A stretch of DNA of 64,000 nt from Prochlorococcus sp. AG-347-L20 (GTDB taxonomy: Bacteria > Cyanobacteriota > Cyanobacteriia > PCC-6307 > Cyanobiaceae): positions 248,001 to 312,000 of the forward strand of contig QCCP01000001.1 of the NCBI GenBank assembly GCA_003281225.1, written 5' to 3'. The notes under the pieces are model-generated. The model searched no databases, had not been told where the DNA came from, and saw nothing but the letters and a program-made list of their open reading frames with translations. Shown here piece by piece: positions 1 through 6,469 of this stretch. Each line of letters starts with the position of its first letter. Within the stretch, counting starts at the first letter, position 1. The position numbers and the translations under genes were made by a program.

Positions 1-1
1 A

Positions 2-571
2 ATTGAGCTTGTTGGGAGAAAATGTAATGATGAATGGGATATGAATTACAGTATTTTTTCTGAATTTTCTGATACCTTAAATTGCAATTGGAAAATTGCC
101 CATGACAATACACTGGACGATTATCATGTAGCAATAGCTCATAAAGATACCCTACATAAAGAACAAGGTCCAATTAAAAACTACAGGTATTTCTTCAGTG
201 AATTTTGTAATGTACTTGTTACCCCTCTTAGTAGTGAAGGAAATCTATATACCTTTGGATTACTCCCATGGACCCATCTAATAATCTGGCCTGGTAAAGG
301 GATTGTTTTAATAAATTATCTTCCTAAAAATATTGGTCAGTGTATTATTGAAATTAAATTAGCCTCTGCTTCTTTATGTAAAAATGATTTAGAAAATTGG
401 AAAAAAAGTATATTAGAATTTCTTGGAGAGGATAAAGTTATTGTCGAATCAGTTCATAAGTCTTATCTCGAAAATTTTAAACTTGGTCCGCCTAATAGAC
501 TTGAACAAAGGATTATACACTGGCAAAATATTTATAAAGATTTTCTAAATGCATCAGGCATTTCTTTCTAA
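2..571 (+). CDS. Rieske-type oxygenase, catalytic domain (5' end outside window)
   Basis: The reading frame is open to the left edge, so this is the C-terminal 189 residues of a longer protein. A stretch resembling NWK-x-H-D-N-x3-D-x-YH-x4-H matches the mononuclear-iron site of the alpha subunit of Rieske non-heme iron oxygenases, with two His and an upstream Asp. The N-terminal Rieske 2Fe-2S domain would lie before the window. These enzymes hydroxylate or demethylate small organic substrates using electrons from a reductase. The substrate cannot be read here. An internal ATG at 41 is not the true start. Confidence 0.75.
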   Translation: MELVGRKCNDEWDMNYSIFSEFSDTLNCNWKIAHDNTLDDYHVAIAHKDTLHKEQGPIKNYRYFFSEFCNVLVTPLSSEGNLYTFGLLPWTHLIIWPGKGIVLINYLPKNIGQCIIEIKLASASLCKNDLENWKKSILEFLGEDKVIVESVHKSYLENFKLGPPNRLEQRIIHWQNIYKDFLNASGISF

Positions 572-685
572 AATAATTTCTATTTAGTTCACAAATATTA
601 TTAATTAAATTCTTAATTTGGTAGGGATTTGACTACATATTTAATATACTTTATTGATAATGTAGTTAAGTACAAAAAGTTAATT

Positions 686-1003
686 ATGAAAAATTTTATA
701 CTAATAATAGTCTCTTTATCTTTCTTATCTTCTTGCAGTAATGACAAAGATTTTTTTCTCACTGAGGGGAACGCTTTGTTAAGTTGCGGAGGTAAATCTC
801 GTATCATCGAAAATGATAAAGAAGAGATAATTAATACTGAAGTCAAGGATTTAAGAGATGGAATTGGTAAATACGTTGAATTTACAGTTGTTGAGACTGA
901 TAAAAAAGGAGGCAAATATAGGATTATTAATTGTTTCCCAAGTGAAGAACCACAAGATTCAATAATAAAAACTGTTAAAACAAATTATAAATTAAGTAAT
1001 TAA
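686..1003 (+). CDS. small predicted lipoprotein
   Basis: 105 residues. The N-terminus is a lipoprotein signal: MKN, a hydrophobic run of about 12 residues, then L-S-S-C, a good lipobox with Cys at about position 17. The start at 686 is preferred over an upstream ATG at 629 because it puts the signal peptide at the N-terminus. The mature part is charged and has two further Cys (L-S-C-G-G and N-C-F-P). I do not recognise a domain. It is probably anchored to the periplasmic side of a membrane. Confidence 0.6.
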   Translation: MKNFILIIVSLSFLSSCSNDKDFFLTEGNALLSCGGKSRIIENDKEEIINTEVKDLRDGIGKYVEFTVVETDKKGGKYRIINCFPSEEPQDSIIKTVKTNYKLSN

Positions 1004-1031
1004 AAGTTATTTAAAAATAATTAGCTTACCT

Positions 1032-1895
1032 TTAAGCTGAGATTTTTGATGATTTGATAATTTCCCATGCTTCTGGTGCGGTGTCTGCATATTGGAAAAG
1101 ATTTAAGTTTTCATCCGAAATTAATCCAAGATCAGCTAGATATTCGAAGTTAATTATCTTATTCCAATAATCTTTACCAAAAAGTATGATTGGGATTTTA
1201 GTTTTCATTCCTGTTTGACAAAGTGTCAATAGTTCAAATAATTCATCTAGTGTTCCAAAACCTCCAGGAAAAAATACAGCAGCTACTGATCGCATGACAA
1301 AATGGATCTTTCTTAATGCAAAATAATTAAACTTAAAGCAAAGACCTGGAGTTATAAAAGCATTTGGGATTTGTTCATTAGGCAGACTGATATTTAACCC
1401 TATAGATTTACAATTTGCTTCAAATGCACCTCTATTAGCAGCTTCCATAATTCCTGGCCCCCCACCTGTCACAATCACATGAGAATTACAGTTTTTATTT
1501 TGATTACTAATTGAAGCAAGTTTAGAAAACTCCCTTGCGGATTGATAGTAATGACTCATAAGAAGCAAATTTTCTAATCTATTTAAATTACGTTTTAAAA
1601 GTATCGATTTAGGATTTTTTTTAATTAACTCTTCTATATTTTCAAGTCTCTTTTTTATATTTGATTCTTCTGTAATGCTTGCGCCTCCAAAAATAATTAT
1701 TGTTGAAAGAATTTTATTTTCTTCAAGGATTAAATCTGGTTTAGTAATTTCAAGAAGCATTCTGACTCCACGCATTTCATTTCGGCTAAGTAAACCAATA
1801 TCTTCGTGAGCCAATTTATAAGTATCAGAATTAATAATTAAATTCAGATTTTTTAAATTATTACTAGGGGATATATGTTTTTTCATTTCAAACAA
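1032..1895 (-). CDS. LOG-family protein (lysine decarboxylase-like fold)
   Basis: 287 residues. Contains GGGPGIMEAANRG and PGGFGTLDELFE, the two signature motifs (PGGxGTxxE) of the LOG/TIGR00730 family. Members of that family cleave nucleoside 5'-monophosphates to free base and ribose 5-phosphate (cytokinin-activation type). The protein is longer than the usual ~190 residues because of an N-terminal extension of roughly 90 residues. It overlaps the end of the upstream cupin gene by 8 nt, so the two are very likely co-transcribed and translationally coupled. The true substrate in this organism is unknown. Confidence 0.85.
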   Translation of the reverse strand: MFEMKKHISPSNNLKNLNLIINSDTYKLAHEDIGLLSRNEMRGVRMLLEITKPDLILEENKILSTIIIFGGASITEESNIKKRLENIEELIKKNPKSILLKRNLNRLENLLLMSHYYQSAREFSKLASISNQNKNCNSHVIVTGGGPGIMEAANRGAFEANCKSIGLNISLPNEQIPNAFITPGLCFKFNYFALRKIHFVMRSVAAVFFPGGFGTLDELFELLTLCQTGMKTKIPIILFGKDYWNKIINFEYLADLGLISDENLNLFQYADTAPEAWEIIKSSKISA

Positions 1896-2406
1896 GAGTT
1901 TTAACTTTTCTTTCTAGAGGATTAAAATAGACCCTTTTGATTTTGTTATTTTCGTAAATCCAATAAACAGGCGGACTTTTTCTTGCCTTAATTAAATTAA
2001 TTTTGTCTAACTTTTGAGGGGTAAATTCTTTAGAAGGATCAAAAAATTTATCTCTTTTGGGTTGGTTTAAAACAATACTACCTTTTCCCCCTGAGATAGA
2101 TCTGTGATAAGTTCCTACAGGAATTTCTAATGCTCCCATAGATCTATTTAAATAAATCACATGATGAGGTTCATCCCAGGAAGGATTTATTAAAACAAAT
2201 GTCCTTTCTCCAGTGATAACTAAATTGTGGTCAATTTGATGATTGTGAACGTAATATTGCTCATCTTTTAAATCATCTGGAGGAGATATAGCTTCTCCAG
2301 AATGGATCACAACATCAGAACCATTAGAACTATCTATGCCTGCATCGAAGAATGTGACTTTTGGAGTCTCTCTAAAAATATTTATTGGGAAGAATCTTAA
2401 TTCCAT
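1888..2406 (-). CDS. cupin-like protein of unknown function
   Basis: 172 residues. The segment YVHNHQIDHNLVITGERTF...EPHHVIYL...GALEIPVGTYHRS reads like the two conserved strands of an RmlC-type cupin, with several His residues and a PxGTYH second motif. I infer a beta-barrel metal- or sugar-binding protein; no specific reaction is claimed. The gene is translationally coupled to the downstream LOG-family gene (8-nt overlap), which suggests a shared small-molecule pathway. Confidence 0.6.
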   Translation of the reverse strand: MELRFFPINIFRETPKVTFFDAGIDSSNGSDVVIHSGEAISPPDDLKDEQYYVHNHQIDHNLVITGERTFVLINPSWDEPHHVIYLNRSMGALEIPVGTYHRSISGGKGSIVLNQPKRDKFFDPSKEFTPQKLDKINLIKARKSPPVYWIYENNKIKRVYFNPLERKVKTLV

Positions 2407-2484
2407 AGTGCTAACTCCCTTTTAGAAAATTTATAAATACTAATAAAAATTTATTTACTTTTAAAAAACAGCTATTTTTTATTT

Positions 2485-2631
2485 TTAATTGCAACAAACC
2501 AGGCAATCTTCTTGATTTGGATAATCTATACATTCTTTATTTAAAATTTCTTCTAAAAAATCTACTTTTTTAACATAATCAAGATCTTTTAATTTTTTGT
2601 TTGGAACCGTGAACTGAGTTTGTAGTTTCAT
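2485..2631 (-). CDS. Cys-rich micro-protein, C-x3-P-x4-C family (member 1)
   Basis: 48 residues. A strong ribosome-binding site (AGGAGA) lies about 6 nt before the ATG. The C-terminus is N-K-E-C-x3-P-x4-C-x2-C-C-N and then stop. The same pattern closes the gene at 2835-2987, so I treat the two as one family. There is no signal peptide. It starts 15 nt after the end of a 33-residue membrane peptide on the same strand, probably in one transcript. Function unknown; the Cys cluster could bind metal or form disulfides. Confidence 0.6.
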   Translation of the reverse strand: MKLQTQFTVPNKKLKDLDYVKKVDFLEEILNKECIDYPNQEDCLVCCN

Positions 2632-2646
2632 TTTCTATTCTCCTAA

Positions 2647-2748
2647 TTAATACTGTTTTTTGAATCCATTCCAAGTTTGAGAAAACCTTAATCCCAGATA
2701 AGAAATTAAAATTGTCCAAAATAAAATTTCTATACCTAAATTAGTCAT
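2647..2748 (-). CDS. 33-residue single-span membrane peptide
   Basis: A perfect Shine-Dalgarno (AGGAGG) precedes the ATG by about 8 nt, which is rare in this AT-rich DNA and argues for real translation. Residues about 4-21 are hydrophobic (one membrane span), followed by a short basic tail. It is the first gene of a likely two-gene unit with the Cys-rich micro-protein 15 nt downstream. Not recognised; resembles in size the small accessory subunits of thylakoid complexes, but that is only a size argument. Confidence 0.5.
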   Translation of the reverse strand: MTNLGIEILFWTILISYLGLRFSQTWNGFKKQY

Positions 2749-2834
2749 TTGCTTGGCCTCCTTTCTATCTGATTATTCTTTAGTACGGGTATTATGTAAA
2801 AATCAAGCGTAAGAATACCTAAAAGTTAAAGTTT

Positions 2835-2987
2835 TTAATCACAAAAAATCTTGCAATGGTTGTTACTCGGATGTTCTGTACATTCATTATTCCAATAAGC
2901 TTCAATTTTTTTGAGCTTATTATCAAATGAAAGGTCTTTTTTATCCAAATTAATTTCTTGGATAGTAAATGTGTCATTTAGTGCCAT
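2835..2987 (-). CDS. Cys-rich micro-protein, C-x3-P-x4-C family (member 2)
   Basis: 50 residues starting at the inner ATG (2987), which has a GGGG ribosome-binding site. A longer in-frame start at 3092 exists but lacks support. The protein ends N-N-E-C-x3-P-x4-C-x3-C-D-stop, matching the end of the gene at 2485-2631 position for position. The N-terminal part is charged and likely helical. Function unknown. Two family members within 500 bp suggest a local duplication followed by divergence. Confidence 0.55.
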   Translation of the reverse strand: MALNDTFTIQEINLDKKDLSFDNKLKKIEAYWNNECTEHPSNNHCKIFCD

Positions 2988-3227
2988 AAGACTTACCCCT
3001 TTACTACAACTATGTTCTAATTCATTTGAATAGTAAATTTCAAGTTTTATGTGTGCGGTTAGAGGAACAAAATTGTACGGATTAAGGATCAAAAAAAAAT
3101 CTCAAATTATGAATAATTGCAAGGAAAATATCTTCAAAAAATTTATTCCAACTTTAAAAAAATTTGTATAAATTTTTCTAGAAATTTTATTCTCTTAATA
3201 CCTTCTTAGGTCTGCTAGTATCTATCA

Positions 3228-3350
3228 TTAATCTAATCTATCTGCATATTCTCTTAAAATCTCAGCCATCTTTTGATGTGGAATTTCTTGTCGATATTCT
3301 CTACAAAAGTCAAAAAATTTATCTAATAAATCTTTCATTGAAGAGGACAT
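3228..3350 (-). CDS. 40-residue conserved-type hypothetical protein
   Basis: Short charged protein with the core D-F-C-R-E-Y-R-x-E-I-P and then A-E-I-L-R-E-Y-A-D, likely two short helices. Last gene of a chain of minus-strand micro-genes running from 3701 down to 3228. An inner Met at residue 5 is an alternative start. Not recognised at the functional level. Confidence 0.5.
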   Translation of the reverse strand: MSSSMKDLLDKFFDFCREYRQEIPHQKMAEILREYADRLD

Positions 3351-3355
3351 AAAAA

Positions 3356-3451
3356 TTAGCGTTTCATTTTAAAAGTAAAGTATGCAAACCCACCAAGCAA
3401 TAAAAGACTCACAACCCCATAAGTAATCGCTATTCCGTACATGTAAGTCAT
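3356..3451 (-). CDS. 31-residue single-span membrane peptide
   Basis: One hydrophobic stretch (about residues 4-26) followed by a short basic end K-M-K-R. Its ATG overlaps the TGA of the preceding gene as ATGA, a classic translational coupling. Part of the 3701-3228 micro-operon. Function unknown. Confidence 0.5.
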   Translation of the reverse strand: MTYMYGIAITYGVVSLLLLGGFAYFTFKMKR

Positions 3452-3588
3452 TTATTTATAAAGACATAAGCAGAATATAAATAAACTAAGAAAACTCCAA
3501 TAGCTATTGAACTTCCATAAATAAGAAAGTTCCAAAATCTATATAATTTAGGTTTTTTAAATTCTTTTTCTTCTTCTTTAGTAATCAT
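3448..3588 (-). CDS. 46-residue single-span membrane peptide
   Basis: Charged N-terminus (MITKEEEKEFKKPK) and then a membrane span over about residues 20-42. Both ends are coupled: its start overlaps the stop of the gene before it, and its stop overlaps the start of the gene after it, each as ATGA. This chain argues that the frames are real and co-translated. Function unknown. Confidence 0.55.
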   Translation of the reverse strand: MITKEEEKEFKKPKLYRFWNFLIYGSSIAIGVFLVYLYSAYVFINK

Positions 3589-3701
3589 TTATTTTCTTTT
3601 TCTTTTCTGGCAGCATTACCTTTTGCTCTTAATACCAAAGTTATCGTAAGGGCAACGCTTAATATCAAAGCATCAATTAATAGGTGCGGGGAAATATTCA
3701 T
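3585..3701 (-). CDS. 38-residue single-span membrane peptide, head of micro-operon
   Basis: Hydrophobic residues about 5-23, then a basic and acidic tail ending K-E-K-E-N-K. First gene of a chain of minus-strand micro-genes. Its TGA overlaps the next ATG. No clear ribosome-binding site is seen upstream. Function unknown. Confidence 0.5.
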   Translation of the reverse strand: MNISPHLLIDALILSVALTITLVLRAKGNAARKEKENK

Positions 3702-3766
3702 CAGCTGAAAAGAGAAATAAGAAGAGTCATTATTTTTTCATAAATAAATCTATTAATCATTAAAAA

Positions 3767-3784
3767 AGAGGGGTTTATCCCTCT
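3767..3784. terminator. hairpin between micro-genes
   Basis: AGAGGG pairs with CCCTCT around a 6-nt loop. It is flanked by an A-run on the left and lies downstream of the minus-strand gene at 3854-4009, for which the A-run reads as a U-run, so it would act as its intrinsic terminator. Confidence 0.6.
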
Positions 3785-3853
3785 AAGTTTAGATGGACTG
3801 TCAATCACAGTCTATTTTAGCTTTTTAGCTTCTCTAAAAAAACAGCATTTTAT

Positions 3854-4009
3854 TTAGCTAGAGCAAGAGAAGACACCTGCAAGAATATTTTTAAAAATTG
3901 GTGCTTGACCCAAGGCATATAAAAAGAAAGTTGATGATGCGAGAGTAATAGCTATTTTAGAAGCCCTGTTAACTTTCAAATTTGATACTTTTGCAAATGC
4001 AGAGTTCAT
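3854..4009 (-). CDS. 51-residue hypothetical, one hydrophobic segment
   Basis: Starts with an AAGGAA ribosome-binding site. Basic N-terminus, hydrophobic segment near residues 19-36, and an end with C-S-S. A matching intrinsic terminator hairpin at 3767-3784 lies about 70 nt downstream. Likely a small membrane protein. Not recognised. Confidence 0.5.
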   Translation of the reverse strand: MNSAFAKVSNLKVNRASKIAITLASSTFFLYALGQAPIFKNILAGVFSCSS

Positions 4010-4085
4010 TTGTTCCTTAATTTATTGATTTTATAATAGCTACAAAAATTAAATATTCAGCATCAATATTTACCAAAGAATAATT

Positions 4086-4289
4086 TTATTGCTCCTTTTT
4101 CTCAGCTTGCATTTTTATTAGCTCAAATTCTTTTTTAGAAACTATTCTGATTTTGTATGTTGGATATCTTGCCTTCCACCATTTATTGATCGAAATAGCT
4201 ACTCTTTCTAAATTTTGGGTGCAAATATTGACCCATAGAGTTTTAGTTTCAACTTCTTTGTAGAATTCCCAACTTGTAGGTGAAGCCAT
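4086..4289 (-). CDS. hypothetical protein, 67 residues
   Basis: I chose the inner ATG at 4289 (MASPTSWEF...). The upstream 25 codons to 4364 are Lys/Phe-rich and look untranslated. The protein contains W-V-N-I-C-T-Q-N-L-E-R-V-A and K-W-W-K-A-R-Y-P-x-Y-K-I-R-I-V, a compact alpha/beta-looking small domain. I recall no function for it. No Shine-Dalgarno is visible. It stands alone on the minus strand. Confidence 0.6.
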   Translation of the reverse strand: MASPTSWEFYKEVETKTLWVNICTQNLERVAISINKWWKARYPTYKIRIVSKKEFELIKMQAEKKEQ

Positions 4290-4614
4290 TAAAAATCGCA
4301 AATGAAAAAATTTTATAAATTTAGATGTATTGTATTTAAGCTTAAACTTTTGTTTTTTTAACAAAAGGATTTAGTTGAAAAAATAAAGTTTTCATTAAGT
4401 GTTAATAAAAAACTTTAAACAAAAGATTTGCATCACTTTCGTCTTCTAGAAAAGTATTACTTTAATTTTATAACGAGTTCAATTAAAAGATATCTCCGCA
4501 AAGAAGGGGCCAAAAATTGGCCCCTCTTGGTGAAACTCTTCCAAAGAAACACCATTAAAATCTTACTCTGAAAGTTGCCAAGTTAAACAAATTAACAAAA
4601 TCAAGATTAACAAT
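4290..4614. other. gene-free stretch with one hairpin
   Basis: AT-rich spacer. The only clear structure is the 8-bp GC-rich hairpin at 4505-4525. A 32-codon minus frame runs through that hairpin but lacks a ribosome-binding site, so I do not call it. Confidence 0.5.
4505..4525. terminator. strong GC-rich hairpin
   Basis: AGGGGCCA pairs perfectly with TGGCCCCT around an AAAAT loop. It lies downstream of the minus-strand gene at 4615-4824. Neither flank has a clean U-run, so it may be a terminator, an mRNA 3'-end protector or the end of a small RNA. Confidence 0.55.
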
Positions 4615-4824
4615 TTATGCGGCCTTTTTAAAAGGGTTCATATCCCTTAAAAAGTTATTACTTTTGCGAGTACTCATTTTTCTATATCTTTGATTTATAT
4701 CCAGGATATACTTTCTAGCTTTCTTATCACTTTCAATTTTCTTTTTTCGAAGACGTAAAGCCCTTAAATCTTCTATGGACATGAGGCCATCATCTTCATT
4801 GAAATTTAAATGATCAAATTTCAT
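4615..4824 (-). CDS. basic hypothetical protein, 69 residues
   Basis: Acidic N-terminus (N-E-D-D) followed by a very basic helix-forming segment (R-A-L-R-L-R-K-K-K and K-K-A-R-K). The second Met at residue 15 (MSIEDLRALRLRKKK) is an alternative start. Not recognised. The basic character could fit nucleic-acid or ribosome binding, but this is only a charge argument. Confidence 0.5.
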   Translation of the reverse strand: MKFDHLNFNEDDGLMSIEDLRALRLRKKKIESDKKARKYILDINQRYRKMSTRKSNNFLRDMNPFKKAA

Positions 4825-4995
4825 GAGTTTAAGAAATTAAGTTTCTTCTTTAAGTGCAAGATTAACAACCTTATCTTTATTTGCAATAGAGATAATTAAC
4901 CAACTTAACTCAAATAAGTTATTCAATTTTCAGAAAGCTATGAATTTAACTATTAATAACTTTCAAAAATCAAGAAAAACTTTTGATTGAATTAG

Positions 4996-5106
4996 ATGGA
5001 ACTTCTACTGATACAAATGATTCTCCATAATGAGATTCGGCTGATCTTATCAGTAACCAGTAAAAGAAATTTACTAAAGCTTTCTCCACGAGGATTTAGT
5101 AACTAA
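4996..5106 (+). CDS. doubtful 36-residue ORF ending in an inverted-repeat arm
   Basis: ATG to TAA frame of 36 codons whose last residues (S-P-R-G-F-S-N) are encoded by the left arm of the 17-bp inverted repeat. No ribosome-binding site. It is listed because it occupies an otherwise empty region and ends inside the repeat. It may be a relic. Confidence 0.2.
   Translation: MELLLIQMILHNEIRLILSVTSKRNLLKLSPRGFSN
5084..5100 (+). repeat. 17-bp inverted repeat, left arm
   Basis: CTCCACGAGGATTTAGT; its exact reverse complement is at 5239-5255. The spacing of 138 nt is too wide for a simple terminator. On each strand the repeat reads S-T-R-I-stop in one frame, and in the right copy that is the end of the minus-strand gene at 5240-5461. 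Confidence 0.8.
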
Positions 5107-5233
5107 TTTAAATAAACTCATCATTTTTGTAATAGCAATATACAAAATAAATTTATTACGCAATCAAGATATTTACCATATAAATCATAGTTGCATATTA
5201 ATTAAGAAAAATTTGCACTATCAGGCTTTAGGT

Positions 5234-5280
5234 AGCGGACTAAATCCTCGTGGAGTATTGGACTTTAGCCCGCTCTATTT
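5234..5280 (+). terminator. hairpin plus T-run, plus strand
   Basis: AGCGGACTAAA (5234-5244) pairs with TTTAGCCCGCT (5264-5274) with one mismatch position (A-C in the plus-strand RNA, G-U in the minus-strand RNA). A run of T follows. This fits an intrinsic terminator for plus-strand transcription, although it overlaps the 3' end of a minus-strand gene. Confidence 0.55.
5239..5255 (-). repeat. 17-bp inverted repeat, right arm
   Basis: Exact reverse complement of 5084-5100. It covers the last codons of the minus-strand 73-residue gene and overlaps the left stem and loop of the hairpin at 5234-5274. Confidence 0.8.
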
Positions 5281-5461
5281 TTTTAGCAAAAGAAAAATAG
5301 CACTGCAAGGTAACTAGATCACCAATTTTTATATTTGACTCTGAATAAGCTAATTGAGCAAGAGTATCTGAGCATATGTTGGTGTTGTTTATTGAATGAT
5401 ATTGCGACGAAACTTCTTTTACATCAATGGCTTCAGTATTTTTGCTCATTGATATATTCAT
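5240..5461 (-). CDS. hypothetical protein, 73 residues
   Basis: MNISMSKNTEAI start; a second Met at residue 5 is possible. The middle reads I-G-D-L-V-T-L-Q-C-Y-F-S-F-A-K-K, like a small beta-barrel edge with one Cys, and the end is Y-S-T-R-I. The last codons lie in the inverted repeat shared with 5084-5100, so a second copy of this gene's 3' end once stood, or still stands, upstream in the opposite orientation. Function unknown. Confidence 0.5.
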   Translation of the reverse strand: MNISMSKNTEAIDVKEVSSQYHSINNTNICSDTLAQLAYSESNIKIGDLVTLQCYFSFAKKIERAKVQYSTRI

Positions 5462-5482
5462 TCTTAAATAATATTATTATTG

Positions 5483-5599
5483 ATGCCTAAAGAAGGTTTA
5501 ATTTTGAAAAAAATAATTAAATTTTTTAAACTGCTCAAGAAAAGAATCGATATTCTTAATGCTGAGACTGAATTGAAATTTATATTGGAAAATCAATAA
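5483..5599 (+). CDS. 38-residue basic peptide
   Basis: Lys-rich amphipathic peptide (K-K-I-I-K-F-F-K-L-L-K-K-R). Its stop overlaps the start of the next gene as TAATG, indicating translational coupling. No clear Shine-Dalgarno. Function unknown. Confidence 0.4.
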   Translation: MPKEGLILKKIIKFFKLLKKRIDILNAETELKFILENQ

Positions 5600-5745
5600 T
5601 GGGATTCCCACATTGCCCTATTTGTGTGGTTCTAGCATTTGTTTCAGTTTTTATGGGAGTTACTCGTAGTTATATGTTCTATATTCTTGTTCGGGAGTTT
5701 ATGAGAGCCGAATCTACTTTTAAATTGAAGTTTAGTTTCTATTAA
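5599..5745 (+). CDS. 48-residue membrane peptide with C-x2-C
   Basis: Begins MGFPHCPICVV, so there is a C-x2-C pair at the N-terminal edge of a hydrophobic segment (about residues 6-22), followed by a basic tail. Coupled to the preceding 38-residue ORF by TAATG overlap. It could be a small membrane-bound metal or redox peptide; this is inference from the Cys pair only. Confidence 0.45.
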   Translation: MGFPHCPICVVLAFVSVFMGVTRSYMFYILVREFMRAESTFKLKFSFY

Positions 5746-5789
5746 TTGTTGACATCTAAGTATAAATACTTTATAAATAGATTGTAGTT

Positions 5790-5881
5790 AATACTACAAA
5801 ATCGTCCGATCTACCATCTGATAGACCGCAGTACGACTCAAGCCATAGGACGGGGACTTGAGCAAGTTCAGGAGCTGCATC
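5790..5881 (+). ncRNA. structured leader before the DUF4278-like peptide
   Basis: About 90 nt of markedly higher GC than the surroundings, ending directly at the ATG of the next ORF. CTCAAG (5838-5843) pairs with CTTGAG (5859-5864), and TCTA/TAGA flank a smaller loop upstream near 5811-5826. TTCAGGAGCTGC carries an AGGAG ribosome-binding site 8 nt before ATG. It may be a 5' UTR with a regulatory fold or a small RNA that also encodes the peptide. Confidence 0.45.
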
Positions 5882-5983
5882 ATGGTAAACATGTATTTCA
5901 ATGGAAAGTCATTCGTATATTGTAGAAAACAAGAAGAAAAGATTATAAAGCTTACTTATAGAGGATCTATTTACTTGAAATAA
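5882..5983 (+). CDS. 33-residue DUF4278-like peptide
   Basis: The end K-L-T-Y-R-G-S-I-Y matches the short LTYRGxxY motif that defines DUF4278, a family of tiny cyanobacterial proteins of unknown role. It has a good AGGAG ribosome-binding site within an unusually GC-rich leader. The family is usually a little longer. Function unknown. Confidence 0.55.
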   Translation: MVNMYFNGKSFVYCRKQEEKIIKLTYRGSIYLK

Positions 5984-6379
5984 GGTTTCTAATTTTTTTT
6001 AAAAAAGTTAGGATATTTACTGAAGTTTTTGAACTCAGTAATTATTAATGCGCTATAAGTAAAACTTATTGTTGAGATATTTTTTACCTATTTAAAAATT
6101 CATATATTGGTATATTTAGTAACGTGAATTAAAATTTGAAATAACTATTTTGTAATTAGATTTTTTAAAAGGTTATGCAACCTATTTCTGAAGAACTTTA
6201 CAAAAAAATAGTTGAGAGTTATAAAAAATGACTAAGTTACTAGTTGCTTTATTAGCATTAGATATAGGTGTTAGCCTGTCTAAAGTTTTTATTTTTACCT
6301 GAAAATAAAATTAATTAATAAAAGAAGCAATTGTTTCTAAAAAAAGACATAGTTACTTGGTATTCTTTATTTGAGGTAT
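5984..6379. other. long AT-rich spacer with two tiny coupled frames
   Basis: Contains an 18-codon frame (6175-6231) overlapping as ATGA a 24-codon frame (6228-6302) whose product would be hydrophobic (K-L-L-V-A-L-L-A-L). No ribosome-binding site and no recognisable motif; I do not call them as genes. Otherwise nothing seen. Confidence 0.4.
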
Positions 6380-6469
6380 TTATTTTATAAAATAAAAAAT
6401 TAAACCAATAAAAGAACTACCTACAAGTAGTAGCACCATTAAAAGAGCTATTAACTTTGCTAGTCCCAT
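6380..6469 (-). CDS. 29-residue membrane peptide
   Basis: Almost entirely hydrophobic (L-I-A-L-L-M-V-L-L-L-V-G...). Its ATG lies inside the last codons of the NTF2-like gene (10-nt overlap), so it is probably translated by coupling. Size and character resemble small membrane-complex subunits. Function unknown. Confidence 0.4.
   Translation of the reverse strand: MGLAKLIALLMVLLLVGSSFIGLIFYFIK

Noticed and set aside
613-915. 100-codon minus-strand frame
   Set aside because: Lies antisense to the lipoprotein gene at 686-1003, which has a proper lipobox; the minus product is low-complexity without motif.
3109-3171. 20-codon plus-strand ORF with one Cys
   Set aside because: Too short, no ribosome-binding site, no motif and antisense to the upstream region of micro-genes.
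4458-4556. 32-codon minus-strand frame through the GC-rich hairpin
   Set aside because: No ribosome-binding site; apparent coding comes from the hairpin at 4505-4525.
6175-6302. two tiny frames of 18 and 24 codons overlapping as ATGA
   Set aside because: The overlap is attractive but there is no ribosome-binding site or motif; listed only within the spacer note.
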